A model generated the notes under the pieces. The model saw nothing but the letters and a program-made list of their open reading frames with translations, did not search any database and had not been told where the DNA came from. The position numbers were made by a program, and so were the translations under genes. From assembly GCA_031216915.1 (NCBI GenBank), contig CM062295.1:180558927-180622926 (forward strand): a stretch of 64,000 bases of DNA, written 5' to 3'. Positions 19,911-31,157 of this stretch are shown one piece after another (within the stretch, counting starts at the first letter, position 1; every line of letters starts with the position of its first letter). This DNA is from Pictodentalium vernedei (Eukaryota; Mollusca; Scaphopoda; Dentaliida; Dentaliidae).

Positions 19911-21732
19911 AGAGAAGTTCTCCTGAGACCGAAGCGACTCTAAGAGAGTTCTTCACCTTAGAATCCACTAGTGTGGATGTAGCTAGGGCTGCGTCACGTC
20001 TAACCAACTCCAGATTTGCCACTGAAAGGGCGGAGTTACACGTGGAATAAGCTACTGCCCTTGAAAGAAGTCTTAAAGAGGATTGTATATCCTGAAACTC
20101 TTCCCCTTGAAGGCGCAGTGATAACGCCTTAGTAAGGTGATCTGCGTAAGATAAGGCATCTAAATTGGCTCTGTTAGACGCAATAGCTGTTTCCAACACC
20201 ACGGTTGGAATAGAAGCTGACGACGGTAATGATAGCTCTAAGTCTTCCGCCTCGTCGTCCATACGCAGAGGAACTCTCGGTATACCCTGTCCTGCCGTGT
20301 CGAATTTATTCCTTGCATTAATGAAAGGCAGGTTGAGAGTATTTGCGGACAAGAAACCTGCTTTCCCCGTCCTGGAAGCAAGTTTAAATATAGCGTCGTT
20401 CAATAATTCAAATGTTCTTGCAACATTATTGGACTGCGACGGAAACTCGGGAGCGATGTCCCTGAACCGCTCAAAAAAGTCCAATGACGCTATAATTCTC
20501 TTGTCCGGAAGCGCAGCAGTCTGGCCCGACGGAACAACTTGAGGGAGAAAGTGCCGGATGAAGTCCACGGCAGCTTTATGTTGTTCCGAAAGGGATAGCT
20601 CCAATTCATCCGTATCCCTTTCACCATCCGGTCGGACCTCCCGATGTTCCCGGTCGTCCGCCCCCGATGCTTCGGCGGAGCGTACCGACCCAGCGCCGTC
20701 GGATAATTCTCGATCCGACACCGTTTCTGTCGGCTGCTGGGATGCTGCGATAAGCTGTGCTATCTGCACTAGAATGTCCGACGTCGAGACCTGCGGAGGC
20801 GCGGTCTTTCGCTGCTTCGCCGAGGGCAGCTCCGCATCAGATGGCTCCCGCATACTTTTCCTATGCGAACGTCCGGAGTCCATCGGTCTCGAATCCCTGG
20901 CTGCCGGATGGTGTGACCTGGTCGCCGAAGAATCCTTCATCGGCGAAGCTGGCAAAATATCGGAGGTCACGCAGCCAAGGTGCGGTCGTGTGCGCCGACG
21001 AGAAGAGGAAGCCTTAACAGTCTCTGCGGACTGCATATACAACGGAGCGTCCCGAGCGACGGACGTATGCTCCGCTAAAGACACATTTTGTACCACAACA
21101 TCTGGTCCCAGATGTTGTTGTACGAGAGAGGGGCCTCTCTCGCTCGCGGCCCGGCTGGACCTGGACGAGCTAGGAACCGGACTAAAAGGCTTCCTCCGTT
21201 CTCGTTTACTATCCGCCGTCACTGGGTGTGCATCTATTATGTTTATAGTGCTCGCATCACCCAAAATTTCCTCTTGGACCGCATCGGACGAACCCGGCTG
21301 CCGAACCATTCGGTGAATGGACGCTACACCGGGCGAGCTAGCGGACGACATTTGTCTAATCTCCATGAGCACTTTTGCCGCTAGCTCTGAATTCATTTGT
21401 GACGACGGACGCACACTTGAAGAAGATAACATGGAAACATCACCCTGTTCTGGTTCCTCTGAAATAGAAACTGAGAGAGTAGAGTGACCTTGTGGAGAAA
21501 GAGCCGGCATCGCTCTTTCTCCAGAAACAACATATCGTGACACACGTTTCCAATGTTTCTCATCCCAATGTTCACATATAGGACAGGGATTAATGCGAGA
21601 ACACTGACTACAATTAATACAATGATCATGAAAGTCAGAGGAAGATTTCTTCCTATTACAATTTGAACAATGTCCCTTCATTGTGAAAGAACAACAATAA
21701 GTCCTAGTTACTCGCAAAAACCCCTGACACAA
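19585..21732 (-). CDS. DIRS B Gag-like ORF
   Basis: 715 codons. The ORF opens at 21732, but the Met at 21681 (MKGHCSNCNRKK, residue 18) is a better start because it begins the conserved part. The N-terminus has a Cys/His cluster (CSNC, CINCSQC, CPICEHWDEKHW) that should bind zinc. The middle is Ser/Arg-rich, with a helical region around AAVDFIRHFLPQVV and FFERFRDIAPEFPSQSNN. The C-terminus is Arg/Ser/Gly-rich (RGAGHGRRGFSYRRPRRSRR) and probably binds nucleic acid. This is the expected first ORF of a DIRS element, presumably coating its RNA. The gag segment duplicated in copies A and D corresponds to about 20345-21430. Confidence 0.88.
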   Translation of the reverse strand: MCQGFLRVTRTYCCSFTMKGHCSNCNRKKSSSDFHDHCINCSQCSRINPCPICEHWDEKHWKRVSRYVVSGERAMPALSPQGHSTLSVSISEEPEQGDVSMLSSSSVRPSSQMNSELAAKVLMEIRQMSSASSPGVASIHRMVRQPGSSDAVQEEILGDASTINIIDAHPVTADSKRERRKPFSPVPSSSRSSRAASERGPSLVQQHLGPDVVVQNVSLAEHTSVARDAPLYMQSAETVKASSSRRRTRPHLGCVTSDILPASPMKDSSATRSHHPAARDSRPMDSGRSHRKSMREPSDAELPSAKQRKTAPPQVSTSDILVQIAQLIAASQQPTETVSDRELSDGAGSVRSAEASGADDREHREVRPDGERDTDELELSLSEQHKAAVDFIRHFLPQVVPSGQTAALPDKRIIASLDFFERFRDIAPEFPSQSNNVARTFELLNDAIFKLASRTGKAGFLSANTLNLPFINARNKFDTAGQGIPRVPLRMDDEAEDLELSLPSSASIPTVVLETAIASNRANLDALSYADHLTKALSLRLQGEEFQDIQSSLRLLSRAVAYSTCNSALSVANLELVRRDAALATSTLVDSKVKNSLRVASVSGELLFDGKLSAIYDNIKKKANDSLLFRSAPKRSDTADTNKAGTSGSNAPKRGSYRGSGASSWSYSRDHQDSDSRSGRPSGRDNRSDAPRSTRRGAGHGRRGFSYRRPRRSRR

Positions 21733-22567
21733 AGATACATAATAACATGATCCATTAATAAATGAAAAAACAATTGCAAAACAAAATAATTTTGAAAAAA
21801 TATTTTTTCAGAGAAGCCCAAGTTGCTGAAAAGTAACGTTGAGCCCCGATGGATCCGATGGCAAAGTGTGGTCAAAAATTTTAAATTTATATAAAATAAT
21901 TAATGAGACACTTTCGGATAATATAAATGTATCTTATAATGAGATAAACTACCACAAAGGCAAACAGCCCCCCTCAAAAAAGGCTGTTGCCAATGAAAAC
22001 AAACAGTGTAAACACACTAGAAAACATGACTCCAGGCACTGAAAAAACTGGCCCGGAATCAGTCATCAATTACACTCTATCTGATGCAAAACAGAGACTC
22101 CCAGGGGAGAATCTGCAGAACATCAGATGGAAGATGCAGAACACAAACGTTATACACCCATGGGTGAAAACGTAACTATGGGGAAAATAACAGAAAACAT
22201 TCTGTAACCAAGCAACTCTCCCAGGAAATTTTAGAAATGTAACTTCTCAAAAATATGCCAAAAGCATGGGAGAATTGCAAGGGGGGACTTTAGAAGGCTA
22301 GGGGAGAGGAAACACTGAATAAGCAGTGTAACAATTAGCAAGAATGACAACAAGAGGCCCATGCCTCGAAAATAGGCAACTTAACATAATTTCAACAAAA
22401 AATTTTAAGTACAGCCCTGATTATTTTTTGCCACTTCTTTTTTCCTCTCCTCCTTCTATCCTCCTTAGAATCACATTTTCTCCAAAAATTACGTGTCTGG
22501 CATCCTTTAAACTGAGATTTACAAGCACAAAGATCAGTGAGATGTTGACTGATGAAGGGCCAAACAG
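21733..22567 (-). other. DIRS B 5' leader
   Basis: About 0.8 kb between the right terminal repeat and Gag on the coding strand, with no ORF of note. It contains the phrases CTGATGCAAAACAGAGACTC and AACATCAGATGGAAGATGC, which are preserved in copies A and D. It may hold packaging or translation signals, judged only from conservation. Confidence 0.5.
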
Positions 22568-22757
22568 AGAATGATAATTGGCGCCAATTTCGGGACGACT
22601 GCGTCACTGCGCATGCGCAGTAGAGGCGTACTATGGAGGTCCTTTAGGACATGATTTCTTTTTGTTTTGGATGCAAATTTTGGGGACTGGGGGGCAAAAT
22701 TTGTGTTTGGCCCTGGTTTTGTTGGAGTTAGCACCAGCTAAGTCTGGGTCATTGGTA
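22568..22757. promoter_or_regulatory. DIRS B right inverted terminal repeat, probable promoter
   Basis: It is the repeat upstream of the coding strand. It contains the perfect palindrome TGCGCATGCGCA at 22608-22619, an exact match to the consensus of the transcription factor NRF-1, and a CCAAT motif (read on the minus strand) near 22753. Both are kept in all sequenced terminal repeats of the five copies. A promoter role is inferred. Confidence 0.6.
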
Positions 22758-22769
22758 CAGTATAAAAAT

Positions 22770-23190
22770 ATTGAAATTGCATGCTTTCGAAACAGACCAT
22801 ATGGATAGACCTATTATGCACCAAATATCTTGCTACTGCAAGATTTGCATCACCGATAACAAATGTGGTACTTGGTCAATTATAGGCTTAAGTGAAAGCA
22901 GTGTTCCCCTGGATGAGCAAAATAGGGTTAGGCCACAGGAATATTCTGTTGGACCGTTTGTTGCTTTGGTATATGATAGCGAATGGTTTGTTGGGAGAAT
23001 CATTTCACGAGGACAGGAAGAATTTGCAGCGCAAGATGGTCACAGCCACCAGTTATTCTATGGATGAATGGACAAGACACCTCCATTACCTTCAGGAAAA
23101 TCTGAAAGAATGTTCAAAATTCCTGACCTTATCATGACCATGTTTGAGAACCGAAAGGGACTTTTGACTATAAACAATGTAATGTTTGTA
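22770..23190 (+). pseudogene. Decayed protein gene, 3' part (continues 13740-15639)
   Basis: Right after DIRS B the frame reads EIACFRNRPYG, then a Cys-containing block (ISCYCKICITDNKCGTW) and GPFVALVYDSEWFVGRII. The last resembles the C-terminal 'facing' domain seen in the same family as the 5' part. A stop at about 23065 and a frame change follow. 5' and 3' parts are contiguous once the DIRS element is removed, so this was one gene copy, already damaged or decayed since. Confidence 0.6.
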
Positions 23191-24364
23191 AATGTGATAT
23201 TATTATTAAATGTCTCTTATCCCAGCAAATATATACAGTTTGCACCAATGGATTGCACATTGCTCATTACACATATTTTGCCATAATTGTACTTCTGACT
23301 GAAAGCTGCAAACATTAAATGTGGACTAATTACGAACCTATTAATAAAGATCTGACTTTTTTATACTCTTTCGTTCTCAAATGGTTTGCGTTGAGACTTA
23401 AGTGAAATAATCGGAACTTCCATTACTTATTAGTAAGGTCGGATTACGTGCTGAGTCTTCGGTGATTTTTGTCATCGGCTTCTAGTGAAGCTCATTTTGA
23501 AATTTGATTGGTCGTTATTGTAACACAAAATTGTTAAAACTCCAATTCGGTTGTGTAGGCTTAGTTAAATGGAATGTAACGCAAGCGTTTTGAAAAACTA
23601 TTGGTTACTGGTCTATTTTTCAAATGAAATGAATTATACCTATGCTATTCATACCCCTGCACACAGGTAAGAATGATGACTGGATTAGTCATTTTCTTGT
23701 GATCGGAAGCTGTTGCATGTTACATTCAAAAATAAATACTATATTTAGGAAGTCATAAAAAATTTTCACTTAATATATAGTCGATTTCAATCTTTCAACA
23801 ATCACAGAGGTTATAAAACATAAATTTAAAAAGTCGCAAAGCTAGATTGTGGGAGTTGTAGTGCAAGCATTGATGAAGTCATGATGGCAATTATAATTTT
23901 TCTGATTTGCTCGCTTATGTCTATTCAAAATCAAAGTATATTTAACAACACAAGGTAACTTTGAATTTTCAAGTTTCTTCTTGTCCATATGCACCATTTT
24001 ATTGATAAAGAGCCAACAGGAAAAAATTTCGTACTTAAGGGCCATGACATACCAGTTTTCAATCTCCATGAAGACATTGTTAAGAAAGTTTCACAAACCA
24101 AATATTGACCAACTCCATTGATATTCGTTCAAGTTTTTGTACTAATCAGCTGAAAACAGGCAAAGATTAACTAATTAAGGACCATAACTCTGCTCTTTAT
24201 GTCCAAACCATACCCATTCGCAAACTCATATAAGACATTGTTAAGAAAGACTCACATACCAAATACTGACCAAATCCATTGATATTTGTTCAATTTATTG
24301 CTCCCCGTTCATCCACATGCTGACTTTATTAAACAAAACATCAAGTTTTTGAAAAGAACTCGAC
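23191..24364. repeat. Intronic stretch; only a ~160-bp repeat pair seen
   Basis: 24071-24132 and 24233-24296 share AAGACATTGTTAAGAAAG and CATTGATATT(C/T)GTTCAA, a two-unit tandem repeat. Nothing else is recognised. Confidence 0.45.
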
Positions 24365-24440
24365 CAAAATTTACATTTGAATGGTAATTTTTGTGAATAG
24401 CATTGGCCAGTTATGACCATTATGTTAGGTAATGGATGAA
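24365..24440. repeat. Half copy of the hairpin element family
   Basis: TTTGAATGGTAATTTTTGTGAATAGCATTGGCC ... ATGTTAGGTAATGG matches the right arm of 1319-1554. The left arm is absent. Confidence 0.55.
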
Positions 24441-24580
24441 GTAGTACCAAGTTATCAGCAAGAAACAGGGTGTCGGAAAGAAACTGTGATTGGTCCAACA
24501 GGGTGAGACGGGAAGAGGCTGGTGTGAAATTGGAGACCGGTTTCTTTGAGATACTAAGAGACCGAAATGATCTTTGAAAT

Positions 24581-24706
24581 AGAGCCTTCTGGAGACACTA
24601 GGTCATTACTATTAATTTCTGCTTTTTAACCCTTAACCTAACACAAAGGTTAGGTAAATAGAGCCTTCTGAAGACACTAGGTCATTACTATTAATTTCTG
24701 CTTTTT
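24581..24706. repeat. Tandem duplication next to a hairpin element
   Basis: ATAGAGCCTTCTG(G/A)AGACACTAGG ... TTTCTGCTTTTTAACCC occurs twice in a row (about 78-bp period). The duplication includes the first bases of the hairpin element, so it arose at its left border. Confidence 0.65.
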
Positions 24707-24905
24707 AACCCTTTACCTAACACAAAAGGAAGACAACACTTGCAAATAAAATTCCTGAATAACTATTTTTTTCATTTTTTGTACAGTGTGCATGTTCCAA
24801 TGAGGGGTCATAAGCTATGTTTTTGAGAAAAAAAAATGATGAAATTTAAATGATTTTTGTGAACAGCATTGGCTGTTTTCGGCCGTTACGTTGGGTAAAA
24901 GGTTA
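24707..24905. mobile_element. Hairpin element copy
   Basis: It starts TTTAACCCTTTACCTAAC and ends CCGTTACGTTGGGTAAAAGGTTAA. The centre is partly deleted (the left half of the palindrome is missing). Confidence 0.65.
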
Positions 24906-25329
24906 AGCAAATAGGGTATATGTCTAACCACCTCAGACACTGTACCCAACAAAATGCCACCCCCATAAAAGTAGAGATTTTCTAATGATGGGCCTGCACA
25001 TTACACCTGTTTCAAGAATATGAGCCAATCACTTGCCCAACCTCTTCTGATGTTCCAAAAATAGGAAATAACAGGGATATTCTTTTATCCAAAATTTTAT
25101 GAATTACCTGCTTTCTGATGACAATGAATTGAATATAATTCTTTTTATCTTATTTGACAGAGCTCATATGATGGAGAGCCAGGGGGAACCTTTCCTGAAA
25201 AAGGTCAACCTTATATACATTCATGACATAAGATTCCTAAAACTGGTTCATGTACTCTCACCCTGATATTTCTGGGATCATTTTGTTTTTGTTATTCCTT
25301 CATTGTCTGGGTACTTATGCCTTAACAAA

Positions 25330-26335
25330 GTACCCAGGGTATTCTAAATAACACGAAAAGTTAATTTTTCTCCCTGAGAAATACTTTCTGGTCCTTCTAT
25401 GGGGGATACACATGGTGAAATGAAGTGGGGGCTAAAATATTTTTTTTGCTGTCATTGGCAGCTAGAAAATCAGGCTTGGCAATTTCAGGAGAGCGATTTT
25501 TTAGCTCTCCTTACTGCCCTCCTGAAAGAATTAAGGAGAGCGAAAAATTGCCCTCCTAAATTTTTTGGTCTGGGATGATTGAGATTACATGTATTATGCT
25601 CACATTAAATTTTTGTTGTAAAGCAAAAATGTAATTTAACTTCGAAGTCACATAACATCATGTAATTTCATTTTGAAAGTGGTTTAGTGGTAAAAGGTAA
25701 TGGCTGCAACCATACCCAAACACAGTTGCAATCATTTGAAGCAAAATGGGTCACAGCAATATTTTTTTTTCTGTCAGTTTCAAGTTCAACAACTGACATC
25801 ACAGTTTGAGGGGTAATTATTCAAGGAATATTGACACTATAATATACTACCATTACTACTATCCTGTCACTTGAAGCACTTGCACCAGGATGTGACTGTA
25901 GATTCAAGCAGACCTGTTGTCCAAGAAAGTCATACGCCTACCACTACCACCTTCAACCCCCTTGGGGGGGTTGAAGGTGGTAATGGTAGGCGTATGACTT
26001 TCTTGGACAACAGGTCTGGGTACACACACAGGTCTTGTCAAGTGTGTGTTCGGTTGTTGAGTGAGACATCTAGATGTCTAAGAGATTTCGCTTTACCTTA
26101 GTAAAGTTAATAAAATCACTGATGTAGTCTGTTGGTTTCAGTTTCAATGAGTTCGTTGAATTGGATACTTAAAATGCTGTGTAAAGCTAATTGCTCTCCG
26201 AAGCTGATTGAGGAGAGCGATTTTTTGCCCTCCTGCATTTTTCAGAATGCCAGGCCTGGAAAATATTTTGTCCCCATACCTCATTTAGCCTGGCCATGTC
26301 CCTGCTCCAAGACTTGAGAATTACCTATGACAAAA
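25330..26335. repeat. Composite inverted-repeat region with a 106-bp near-perfect palindrome
   Basis: At the centre, 25911-26016 pairs GACCTGTTGTCCAAGAAAGT ... with its complement over about 50 bp, one mismatch, around CCTTGGGG. Around it, related blocks with AGGAGAGCGATTTTTT and GCCCTCCTGCA/AAA occur at 25490-25560 and 26205-26260, next to GGCTTGGC or CCAGGCCTGG. This suggests a larger non-autonomous element. No coding function is seen. Confidence 0.6.
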
Positions 26336-26774
26336 CTTTTTGACTTCTATTGGTAAGACTTCCTGACATTTCTCACAAAGGCACTTATGAATCAAAGTTA
26401 AAAAGTGGCTTTCAAGGATTAATTAAAGTGCTGAATGAACTGAATCTGAATGCTATTTAGAAGAAGAGATTGAACATATAACACTGCAACACTAGAATGC
26501 AGGAGAAAAATTAATCTGGAACTGACAATAAACCTATGATTGATTTTCCCCACTTAAAGTTGGACTATTATTTGAGAAGTATAAGGTAATTCATCCTAGA
26601 CAATCAAGAGACAGCTAGCCTACTTAAGAATGAAGAGATTGAAAAGTTTTGAGGTCAGGCTAACAAAGTTTCTATATGTATTTGAAATTAGGAAAAATTG
26701 ATATTTTGAAGATTGAAGATGGAAGATATTATTAGTTTTCAATTTATGAATTATGGAATATGTGCTGTACAAGA

Positions 26775-27205
26775 TTCCAAATACATAGAGGATATCTACG
26801 CTATTTTAGTGAATATCGGGAATTATCTCATGTGTGTGGACCTGAAAGTTTTATTTTTCACGAGCGCTTGAACGGGTGAAAAATAATACATTTAGGTCAA
26901 CACAAATGAGATAATTCATGACATTCACTAAAATAGCATAGATTTTCATTTCATTATATGCTATGCAACATTTTACTCTGCAATATTCAGCCCAATTCGA
27001 CTGCAAACAATTTCAAGACAATAACAAAGGTCTGCTGGTCGTTCCTTCAAGGTTGACGTACAAGGCGACGTCAAGCGCCAAAGCGTGACATCATTTAGGA
27101 AGCTACTGAGGAATATTTCTTGATATCCATCGAGTCCATGAATATCGAGAAATATCTTTTAGATAATTTGCAATAATTCACAGGGTAGCATATAATAAAG
27201 TAAAC
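26775..27205. repeat. Palindromic element
   Basis: CTACGCTATTTTAGTGAATAT ... ATCTCATGTGTGTGGACCT is followed by its complement (AGGTCAACACAAATGAGAT ... ATTCACTAAAATAGCATAG) at 26812-26942. A second inverted pair, ATTATATGCTATGC (26955) and TAGCATATAAT (27184), may mark the ends. Confidence 0.5.
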
Positions 27206-27207
27206 TT

Positions 27208-27335
27208 TTCATCTTACATGACAACAACACTTGCAAAAAATGTCTTAATAACTAAACATTTTTACTTTTACCCTAAAAACACAGTTTATGAACTTTCATT
27301 GGAACGAGTCTGATGGGCCCATTCCAATGAGGCGT
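27208..27335. repeat. Hairpin element fragment
   Basis: ACAACACTTGCAAAAAATG ... CATTGGAACGAGTC / GGGCCCATTCCAATGAGG matches the left arm and centre of the family. Confidence 0.5.
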
Positions 27336-27485
27336 GAAATCATATAGAGGATACCCATTGTTTTTTTCAGTAGTTAATCATTACCTCATGATTGACTGAA
27401 AGGAAATGTATGCTCTCACAAGCTGCTGATGGTACCCACACAAGAACAGGTATTCTTTTTATTATATGTGTTGTGATGTCTTAAA

Positions 27486-27925
27486 TACAATTAAGGCCTA
27501 AAAGAGTTAAAAATATGTTTCTCAAGCCCCCCCTCCCCCCCATGATCCTCTTGACTGCCACATGCTCGCTTTTTATAACCAATACAAACTTTAAAAAAAT
27601 TAAAAATTAAATGGTTTATATCTGATATTTTACTCAAGTTAATAAAATTGATAAATTTGTCCCTTGAGTGCAACAAGGTTCTGTAATGATTTAGCATTGC
27701 AAAGCCGCCTTCTTGCACTCAAGAGACGACATACACCACCACTCATGCTAGTCTGTATATTATGAGACCTAAAACATAAAACAAACCAACAACATGAACT
27801 TTTGATGGAAAAGAAATAATTACAAAAATAAAGAATAAAATAAAAAAAACACCCTCCCACACGTAATTAAACAAAAAGTGGCCTGAGAAACAGAAGATCT
27901 ACTTTGTGAGGCCTTAAACTTGTTT
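27486..27925. mobile_element. ~440-bp inverted-repeat element
   Basis: The ends TAAGGCCTAAAAGAGTT ... GTTTCTCAAGCCCC and GTGGCCTGAGAAACAGA ... GAGGCCTTAA are inverted relatives of each other. A half copy lies inverted at 1-185. No ORF of interest. 27926-28480 shows nothing recognised. Confidence 0.5.
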
Positions 27926-28483
27926 TAATTGCACAACTAAATCACAAAAAGGCAGAAAACATCCAGTGAAATCAATCTAAACTTACAATGTTTCTTAAGT
28001 TACTTTTGTAGACATATTTTCTTATATCTATCATGAGGTTGGATATCAAAGTGTATATGTAAGACATATTCTGCTACCTTATAAGGTAGCATATAAAAAA
28101 AAATAACAAAGTATTGTCTTTATTGTGTTCAAAATGAGGGGTGTCATAGACGAACAAAGCAATGATTTGACATGTGTTGATGTAGGTGCTATAAAACAGT
28201 TGAGATGCCCCTGTGAACTATTGTTCTGCTTGACTCGTCCGTTTATACGGGAGACTATCCTTGTACACCATGCATTAAGAAGGAGGCTCATAGTTATTAT
28301 GTTTAACTCTGAATGTTAAGACATTGATCGATTAGCAATGCCTGGCCCTAGCCTTCTTTTTATCTAACTAACACTTCTTTCCTATGGCGGTCGCTTGATT
28401 ACATACCAGCTGCTAGAAGGAAATTGCACTGCCCACTCCCTTTCTGTGTTACCTTTTTTATACTTGTATACACCATCTCTTAT

Positions 28484-31000
28484 TTATTAGGCTTTCCCAA
28501 ACCCAGTTTGGGAAAGACTATTGTTATTCTTCTTTTTCAAAATTTTTCTTCTCTAATTTTTTTTTTTTTTTTTTTTCCTCCCTGAATTTTGTCTGTTGAA
28601 CTGCTCGAAAACAAGTTGTACCATTTTGACCAAATTTGGCACACTTATGTAATGCCATAAAAACTAGTGAAATGCGGTATCGTCATATCTGTGAAAATGC
28701 GTGTTTTCAAAATATTCTGCCAAAACCTTCAAAATTTCACCATTTTTCGAATGTCTCAAAATTGTTTACAGTTATTTAGCTCAAATTTTCCACACATTCA
28801 GAGCATAATATGATACACCACAATCACCACTCAGATCTTACAACTTTAACCCCCACTGGCCAAAAATGACATGAATATAGAATTTTTCTTCAAAATTGAC
28901 CAACTTCAAGGGCAAATTTCTCTAATAACAAGGTTGTTGTAACAATTATTTTGGTTTGGATAGATGCAACAATGATTGTGGAAGAAAGTTACTGTTTACT
29001 TTTTAATGTCAGATTTAACCCCCAAGCACAATGAGGGTGAGAATAAGAGTACTGTTTGAAAATGCCAAAATTAGCCAACTTTGGTTGCTTTTTCCATCAT
29101 TTTGGAAAGGGATTAATTTCAAACACTTTTCGTGTACGTATTCACAATTGACTATTGAGCATATTTGCTGTTGTAAGTTTCGTTGTAAAGTTTAACCCTA
29201 TCCCTTTCTGGTTGCATAAAAGTAGGTACCGCCCAAAAAAACTCCAATTTTTTCAGAATTTGGTAAGTTTAGGTGACGATTTACTCCATTTTTAATTGCT
29301 TGAGCTCTGAATATTTTCTTTAGATGCTTGCAGCAGTCAAAGTATGACAAATTTTGTTCTATATGTTATTATTAAAAGTTTAACCCTTGTAAGATTTGAG
29401 ACTTCCCATAAGGGTACTGTCGGAATATTTGTTATTTTCGCCAACTTCAAGAGCAATTTTTTCTAATTACAAGGTAGTTGTAATAATTATTTTGGTATGG
29501 GTAGATGCAACAATGATTGTGGAAGAAAGTTACTGTTTACTTCTTAATCTCAGATTCAACCCTCTAGCACAATGAGGCCGAGAATAAGAGTACCGTTTGA
29601 AAATGCCAAAGTTAGCCATTTTTGGTTGCCTTTTCTATCATTTTGGAAGGCGTTAATTTCAAACACTTTTCATGTATGTATTCACAATTGACTATCGGGC
29701 ATATTTGCTGTTGTTAGTTTGTTTGTAAAGTTTAACCCTATCCCACTCTGGTTGCATAAAAGTAGGTACCGTCCAAAAAAATTCTTTTTTTTTCAGAATT
29801 TGGTAAATTTAGGTGGCGATTTACTCCATTTTTAATTCCTTGAGCTCTGAATCTTTTCTATAGCTGCTTGCAGCAGTCAAAGTATGACAAATTGTGTTCG
29901 ATATGTTATTATTAAAAGTTTAACCCTTGGCAGATTTGAGACTTCCCATAAGGGTACTGTCAGAATAATTGTTATTTTTGCCAACGTTTGCATGCACTTT
30001 CTCAGCACTGGAGCCATATTCTATCAAAACCTTTTCCATGAGAGGATTGGGCCTTCATCCAAGAACGATTTTGCTGTTATATATTTTATTCAAAGTTTTA
30101 ACCTTCACCCAGTTTTCGGGCCTTGAATTTGAGTGCCCTAAAATTTTCATAAAATTGGCTAATTTGGAGCTCACTTTTCTTCCATTTTCGAAAGGAATAT
30201 CGAAAAATGATTTACATGTTCGTATTTACAATTGCCTACCGAGCATATTTGCTGTTGTAAGTTTGGTTGTAAAGTTTAACCCTATGCTCGTTCTGTTTGC
30301 ATAAAGATAGGTGCAGTCCAAAAAAACTCTCGTTTTCAGAATTTGGTAAGTTTAAGTGACGATTTACTCCATTCCTAATTGATTGAGCACTGAACGTTTT
30401 CTATGGCTGTATGCAGCAGTCATAGTATGACAACTTTTGTTTTATATGTCATTATTAAAAGTTTAAACGTTGGCAGATTCGAGACTGCCCATATGGGTAT
30501 GGTCGGAATAATTTTAATTTTCATAAAATCAATGAATATTGATAAGCGTGCAGTGGTAGTTTGGAATAGAATATCCGAAAATGCTTTCGAAATTCGGATT
30601 CACAGTTCAATTCCAAGAATATTTTCTGTTATAAGGTTGCTGTAAAGTTTAACGTAATCCCTGTCTCAGATGCATAATGGTAGATGCCGTCGAAAAAAAC
30701 TCATTTTTTTCAGAATTTCGTAGGTTTTAGTAACAATTTACTCCATTCCTAATTCATTGAGCGCTCAATGTTTTCTATACCTGCCTGCATGCAGCAAGCA
30801 TAGCATGACAACTTCTGTTTTATACGTGATTATCAAAAGTTTAACCCTTGGCATATTTAGGAGTTCCCATGTGGGTATAGTCGGAATAATTGTTATTTTC
30901 GTAAAATCAATCCCTGAATATATTGGTAACCGTGCAGTGGCCTTTCAGTGGTGCTACATGAAGCCGCAAATAGTTATGGTTGAAAAGTTCATCAAATAGA
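28484..31000 (+). mobile_element. Helitron-like non-autonomous repeat with a ~540-bp tandem array
   Basis: It begins near a hairpin CTTTCCCAAACccaGTTTGGGAAAG. The first part (to about 28750) matches 61560-61735 inverted. From 28900 it consists of tandem units: matching points fall at 28900, 29441 and 29981 (period about 540), with a further, shorter unit near 30487-30870. Units share AACAATGATTGTGGAAGAAAGTTACTG and GTTTAACCC...GAGACTTCCCATA. There is no protein signal; the short ORFs are not conserved. Assignment to Helitrons rests on the family's 3' ends at 37778, 61075 and 61741. Confidence 0.55.
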
Positions 31001-31157
31001 CAAATATAATACCTAACTCAGCCGATGACAGGTAAATAATGAATGGAAAAGTCTGATCCATGGTATTTCCACATGGTCTCGGCACTTGACAGAGATATTA
31101 AACTGTTGGGCAGGGACAGTAGGAAACATTCTGAGAATTTCAAGTTGCTGCCTTGCA

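Larger units (their letters stand above)
15640..22769 (-). mobile_element. DIRS-type retrotransposon copy B, full length and apparently intact
   Basis: A 7130-bp tyrosine-recombinase retrotransposon. Plus-strand order: left terminus GTTAAAAAATTT, left inverted repeat (15678-15867), internal complementary region (15942-16030), poly-C and stem-loop, then three minus-strand ORFs (recombinase 16639-18747, RT/RNase H 17595-19910, Gag 19585-21732), a ~0.8-kb leader, right inverted repeat (22568-22757) and right terminus TATAAAAAT. All three frames are open, and the terminal repeats differ at one site in 190. There is no target duplication. This is the only candidate autonomous copy fully inside the window and the likely type of element that mobilises A, C and D. 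Confidence 0.95.

Noticed and set aside
20558..21316. 252-residue plus-strand ORF opposite Gag in DIRS B
   Set aside because: It is antisense to the conserved Gag frame, has a composition that mirrors it, and carries no domain. A shadow ORF.
15640..22772. Target-site duplication around DIRS B
   Set aside because: GTT at the left and ATT at the right do not match. Recombinase-type insertion makes none, and the D empty site confirms this.
30403..30999. 80-residue plus-strand ORFs near 30.4-31.0 kb as a gene family
   Set aside because: They are in-phase pieces of the ~540-bp tandem repeat and differ in length and ends between units.
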